From: CAZAMB01 sp964501365
GTDB lineage: Bacteria > Planctomycetota > Phycisphaerae > UBA1845
Assembly (NCBI GenBank): GCA_964501365.1
Contig: CAZCST010000009.1
Coordinates: 62,001-126,000 of the forward strand
Length of the DNA: 64,000 nt
Reading direction: 5' to 3'
Position 1 is the stretch's first letter; each line of letters begins with the position of its first letter. The notes beneath the pieces were generated by a model. The model saw only the letters and a program-made list of their open reading frames with translations, was not told the origin of the DNA and did not search any database. The position numbers were made by a program, and so were the translations under genes. Below, piece by piece: positions 61,103 through 64,000 of the stretch.

Positions 61103-62503
61103 ATGGCCGAACTCATTTTTCACGGCGCCGCTCAGCAAGTCACCGGCTCGCTTCACCTGCTCGAAGTCGGGGGAAAACGCGTCCTTCTGGATTGCGGACT
61201 CTTTCAAGGCCGCCGCGCTGAAGCCCGAGAATTGAACACGAGCTTTCCGTGCGATCCGCGAACCGTCCACGCGGTGGTCGTCTCCCACGCCCATATCGAC
61301 CACATCGGCCGGTTGCCCATGCTCGTGCGTAAGGGCTTTCGCGGCGTTATTCACTGTACCGCCGCCACGCGCGATCTGGCGGCCGTCATGCTCGCCGACG
61401 CGGCCAAAATCCAGGAGGAAGACTCGCGATTCCTCAACAAGCGCCGTCCGCCACAAACACCCCCCATCGAGCCGCTCTATGGCGTGACCGAAGTTTCACC
61501 GACGCTGAAGCTCATTCAAACTTCGCCCTACGGACGCTGGTTCAAGGTCGCCGGCGGCGTCTACGCCCGCTATTTCGACGCGGGCCACATGCTCGGCTCG
61601 GCCGGAATCGAAGTCGAAATCACCGAAGGCGCATCGAAATTCATCCTGGCCTTCAGCGGCGATGTGGGCCGCGCAGGCCTGCCGATTCTCCGCAACCCCG
61701 CGCCGCTTCCCGAATGCGATTACCTGATTTGCGAATCCACCTACGGCGGACGGCGCACCGACGCGGTCCGCGACCTGCGATTCAAGCTCGCCGAAGTTGT
61801 GCGGCGGACGATTCATCGCGATGGCCGCGTTCTCATCCCTGCGTTCAGCGTCGGCCGCACGCAGACCATCCTCTACGACTTGCACCGCCTGTTTCAAAAC
61901 GGCAATCTCGAAAGCGTCCCCGTCTACGTCGACAGCCCGCTGGCCATCAACGCAACTGATGTCTTCCGACTTCACCCAGAGTGTTTTGACGACGATGCGC
62001 TGGCGTTCGCGGACAATCCAGACGGAATTCTCGATGCTCCGCAGTTTCACTTCGTGCAGGGCCGCGAAGAATCCAAGGCCGTCATGCGCAGCGGGAAACC
62101 TTGCATCGTGATCGCGGCCAGCGGCATGTGCGAGGCGGGCCGCATCCTGCACCACCTGCGAAGCGCCATCGACGAAACAAGGAACACCGTGCTGATCGCC
62201 GGGTTTCAGGGCGCACACACCCTCGGACGTCGCATCATTGATCGCGAACCGGAGGTCAACATTCTCGGAGACCGGATTCCGGTCCGAGCCGAAGTGGTCG
62301 TGATGAACGGATACAGCTCGCACGCCGACTCGGAGGAATTACTCCACTATGCGCAGCCGGCACTGCCCCGCTGCCGCAAAGTCTTTCTCGTCCACGGCGA
62401 ACTCGACCAATCCACCGCCCTCGCCGCCTCCCTCAACTCTGCCGGCCACAACGATATCGCCATCCCCGCCCCAAGTGATCGATTCACGCTGGACTTTGGA
62501 TAG
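61103..62503 (+). CDS. metallo-beta-lactamase/beta-CASP RNA-processing exonuclease
   Basis: The 466-residue protein has the metallo-beta-lactamase motif SHAHIDHIGRLP (HxHxDH), the second motif AGHMLGSAGIE, Asp in FSGDVGR, beta-CASP motifs RVLIPAFSVGRTQTIL and ASGMCEAGRI, and the C-terminal SSHAD histidine. It belongs to the YsfA/CPSF73-like RNase group (KH-less bacterial type) that degrades or processes RNA. The length (466) is standard. No Shine-Dalgarno sequence is evident at ATG 61103. It runs toward ligA with a repeat-containing gap between. Confidence 0.9.
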   Translation: MAELIFHGAAQQVTGSLHLLEVGGKRVLLDCGLFQGRRAEARELNTSFPCDPRTVHAVVVSHAHIDHIGRLPMLVRKGFRGVIHCTAATRDLAAVMLADAAKIQEEDSRFLNKRRPPQTPPIEPLYGVTEVSPTLKLIQTSPYGRWFKVAGGVYARYFDAGHMLGSAGIEVEITEGASKFILAFSGDVGRAGLPILRNPAPLPECDYLICESTYGGRRTDAVRDLRFKLAEVVRRTIHRDGRVLIPAFSVGRTQTILYDLHRLFQNGNLESVPVYVDSPLAINATDVFRLHPECFDDDALAFADNPDGILDAPQFHFVQGREESKAVMRSGKPCIVIAASGMCEAGRILHHLRSAIDETRNTVLIAGFQGAHTLGRRIIDREPEVNILGDRIPVRAEVVVMNGYSSHADSEELLHYAQPALPRCRKVFLVHGELDQSTALAASLNSAGHNDIAIPAPSDRFTLDFG

Positions 62504-62525
62504 TTTCACCATTGGAGTGAGCATC

Positions 62526-62667
62526 TATCCACAGAGGGCACAGAGTACACAGAAAAATGCAGCAGGGCCGGCACTTCATTTCAATTCACAATGCTCTTGA
62601 ACGTGAATGAATCGCCTTACTTCAACGTCCTATTCCTCTCTGTGCACTCCGTGTTCTCTGTGGTTCA
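62526..62667. repeat. CACAGAG-type element with inverted ends, MITE-like
   Basis: The left end CCACAGAGGGCACAGAG (62529-62545) and the right end CTCTCTGTGCACTCCGTGTT then CTCTGTGG (62636-62663) are imperfect inverted copies about 140 bases apart. The right end touches the ligA stop codon (62665-62667). No open reading frame is inside. Confidence 0.65.
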
Positions 62668-64000
62668 TTTCGTTTTTTTGATCAGCTTGAGAAACTCGGA
62701 TTCATCCAAGGTCTGAACACCGAGTTCCTTCGCCTTGTCCAGCTTCGACCCGGGCGAATCACCATAAACAACAAAATCTGTCTTCTTGCTCACGCTCCCG
62801 GAAACCTTGCCGCCGAGTTGTTTGATCAGATTCTGCACTTCTGTCCGCCCCATGCTCTCCAGCGTTCCGGTGACGACGACAGTCTTGCCGGCAAAGAGAC
62901 CTCCAGATGCCTTTTCACTTCGTGGCTGGGACATGTTAACACCGGCTCGCTTCAGCCGGTCGATCGTTTTGCGGCCGACATCGCTATGGAAAAAATGATG
63001 AATGCTGTACGCCAGTTCCGGGCCGACGCCTTCAATTTCCTGCAGCGACTCCTCGCTGGCTTCCATCAGCGCGGACATCTCGCCGAAATGATCGGCCAGC
63101 AACTCCGCGGTGGCCTCACCGACGTGGCGGATGTTCAGTGCCGCAAGCAGGCGGGCCAGTGGCTGCGACTTACTCCTTTCGATACCTTCGATCAGCTTGA
63201 CGGCTCGCTTCTGACCGAATTGTACGATGGTTGTCTTGACGCCATCGTCGGTCTTTCGCTCCTGCTCGATTTCCACTTGCGCCAATTCGTCTTCGCGCTC
63301 GAGCAAAGCATAAATATCAGCAAATGACTTGAGCCAGCCCTTGTCCACCATCTTCGACACCATCACTTCGCCGAGGCCTTCGATATCCATCTGGTGTCGC
63401 CCCGCGAAATGGGTGAGACGTTCCTTGAGCTGCGCCGGGCAGGCGGGATTGATACAGCGGAGATAGACGCCGCCTTCATCCTGCTCGACCTCGCCGCCGC
63501 ATTCCGGACATTCCGTAGGTCGTGTGACGGCCTTAGAACTTTTCGGGCGTTTTTCCTTCAGCACCCGCACCACCTGCGGAATAATTTCTCCCGCCTTCTC
63601 AACAATCACTGTGTCGCCCACGCGCACATCCAGCCGATCCACCTGATCAAAGTTATGAAGCGTCGCGTGGCGCACGGTCGTGCCCGATAGCAGCACCGGC
63701 GAAAGCACCGCCCGCGGCGTGATCGTCCCCAGCTTGCCCACCTGATAATCGATGTCGTTGACGAGGCTCTCCGCCTGCTCCGGCGCGAATTTGTACGCGA
63801 TGCACCAGCGCGGATGGCGGCTCGTGCTCCCTAGTACGTCGCGCTGATCGAGCCGGTCGATCTTGATGACCAGCCCGTCGGTCTCATAGGGCAATCCGTG
63901 CCGCCGCTCGTCCCACTCCGGCAATCGTTCGATGATTTGCTCGATCGAATCGGCGGCCTCGGACTTGGCCGTCGGCACGCCCCACTCCCGCAATTGCTCA
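62665..64000 (-). CDS. ligA: NAD-dependent DNA ligase LigA, C-terminal part (runs off the right edge)
   Basis: The visible 445 residues cover the end of the adenylation domain (YETDGLVIKIDRL, HPRWCIAYKF), the OB fold (GTITPRAVLSPVLLSGTTV, patterns TPRAVLSPV and DTVIVEKAGEIIP), the zinc finger with four cysteines (CPECGG and CINPAC), the helix-hairpin-helix domain (NIRHVGEATAELLADHF) and a C-terminal BRCT domain (GLFAGKTVVVTGTLESMGR). The catalytic KxDG lysine lies beyond the edge. LigA seals nicks in DNA replication. The frame continues past 64000; the first codons in the window read QLREWGVP, so no start is present. Confidence 0.95.
   Translation of the reverse strand, partial: EQLREWGVPTAKSEAADSIEQIIERLPEWDERRHGLPYETDGLVIKIDRLDQRDVLGSTSRHPRWCIAYKFAPEQAESLVNDIDYQVGKLGTITPRAVLSPVLLSGTTVRHATLHNFDQVDRLDVRVGDTVIVEKAGEIIPQVVRVLKEKRPKSSKAVTRPTECPECGGEVEQDEGGVYLRCINPACPAQLKERLTHFAGRHQMDIEGLGEVMVSKMVDKGWLKSFADIYALLEREDELAQVEIEQERKTDDGVKTTIVQFGQKRAVKLIEGIERSKSQPLARLLAALNIRHVGEATAELLADHFGEMSALMEASEESLQEIEGVGPELAYSIHHFFHSDVGRKTIDRLKRAGVNMSQPRSEKASGGLFAGKTVVVTGTLESMGRTEVQNLIKQLGGKVSGSVSKKTDFVVYGDSPGSKLDKAKELGVQTLDESEFLKLIKKTK

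Overview
This window reads as chromosomal DNA of a Gram-negative bacterium with moderately high GC, most likely a member of the Planctomycetota. That placement is an inference. It rests on a BatA/VWA membrane protein of planctomycete type, a zinc-ribbon multi-pass membrane protein, very long secretin-like proteins, the eboB-like TatD hydrolase, and many short palindromic and low-complexity dispersed repeats. I see no rRNA, tRNA, CRISPR array, transposase or phage gene.

Layout. 1-9.5 kb: the 5' end of rpmF at the left edge, an EboB-like TatD hydrolase, a FliN-type domain protein, a GT39-like membrane glycosyltransferase, two SAM methyltransferases, an isochorismatase-like hydrolase, then a leftward group (BatA/VWA protein, small membrane protein, YhhQ-type queuosine-precursor transporter) and a cold-shock gene with a clear promoter and intrinsic terminator. 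9.8-16.8 kb: 3-hydroxyanthranilate dioxygenase overlapping a ThiD2-ThiE fusion, then the prkA-yeaH-spoVR operon. 16.9-23.9 kb: a DUF255 thioredoxin-domain protein, a repeat-filled gap, MutS carrying several in-frame repeat insertions, and cytidylate kinase.

24.1-47.5 kb is the centrepiece. It is a long, tightly packed rightward locus for a type II secretion / type IV pilus-like machine: GspF, five pseudopilin-type proteins (G, H, I, J, K), a PilM-PilN fusion, a PilO-type protein with a PKD domain and a PilP/GspC-like C-terminus, a 2649-residue protein made almost entirely of secretin-type N-domain repeats (about 23) with no pore domain, a 1547-residue secretin with about 12 N-domain repeats plus a pore domain, and a small lipoprotein. 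No GspE/PilB ATPase or prepilin peptidase is in the window, so these must be encoded elsewhere.

47.6-64 kb: MnmE with unusual switch residues, a zinc-ribbon membrane protein, a divergent pair for amino-sugar synthesis (UDP-sugar dehydrogenase and DegT aminotransferase), an S41 peptidase, a FIST sensor protein, a PurL with two N-terminal PurS-like units followed by PurQ, a DUF1445 protein, a protein with four MGG motifs, a beta-CASP metallo-beta-lactamase RNase, and the 3' part of ligA running off the right edge.

A second theme is repeat invasion. At least four families of short dispersed repeats lie between genes and also inside them. They add peptide segments to MutS, the DUF255 protein, MnmE, PurL, ThiD2 and a pseudopilin leader. 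One appears to supply a Shine-Dalgarno sequence, and others supply or abut stop codons.
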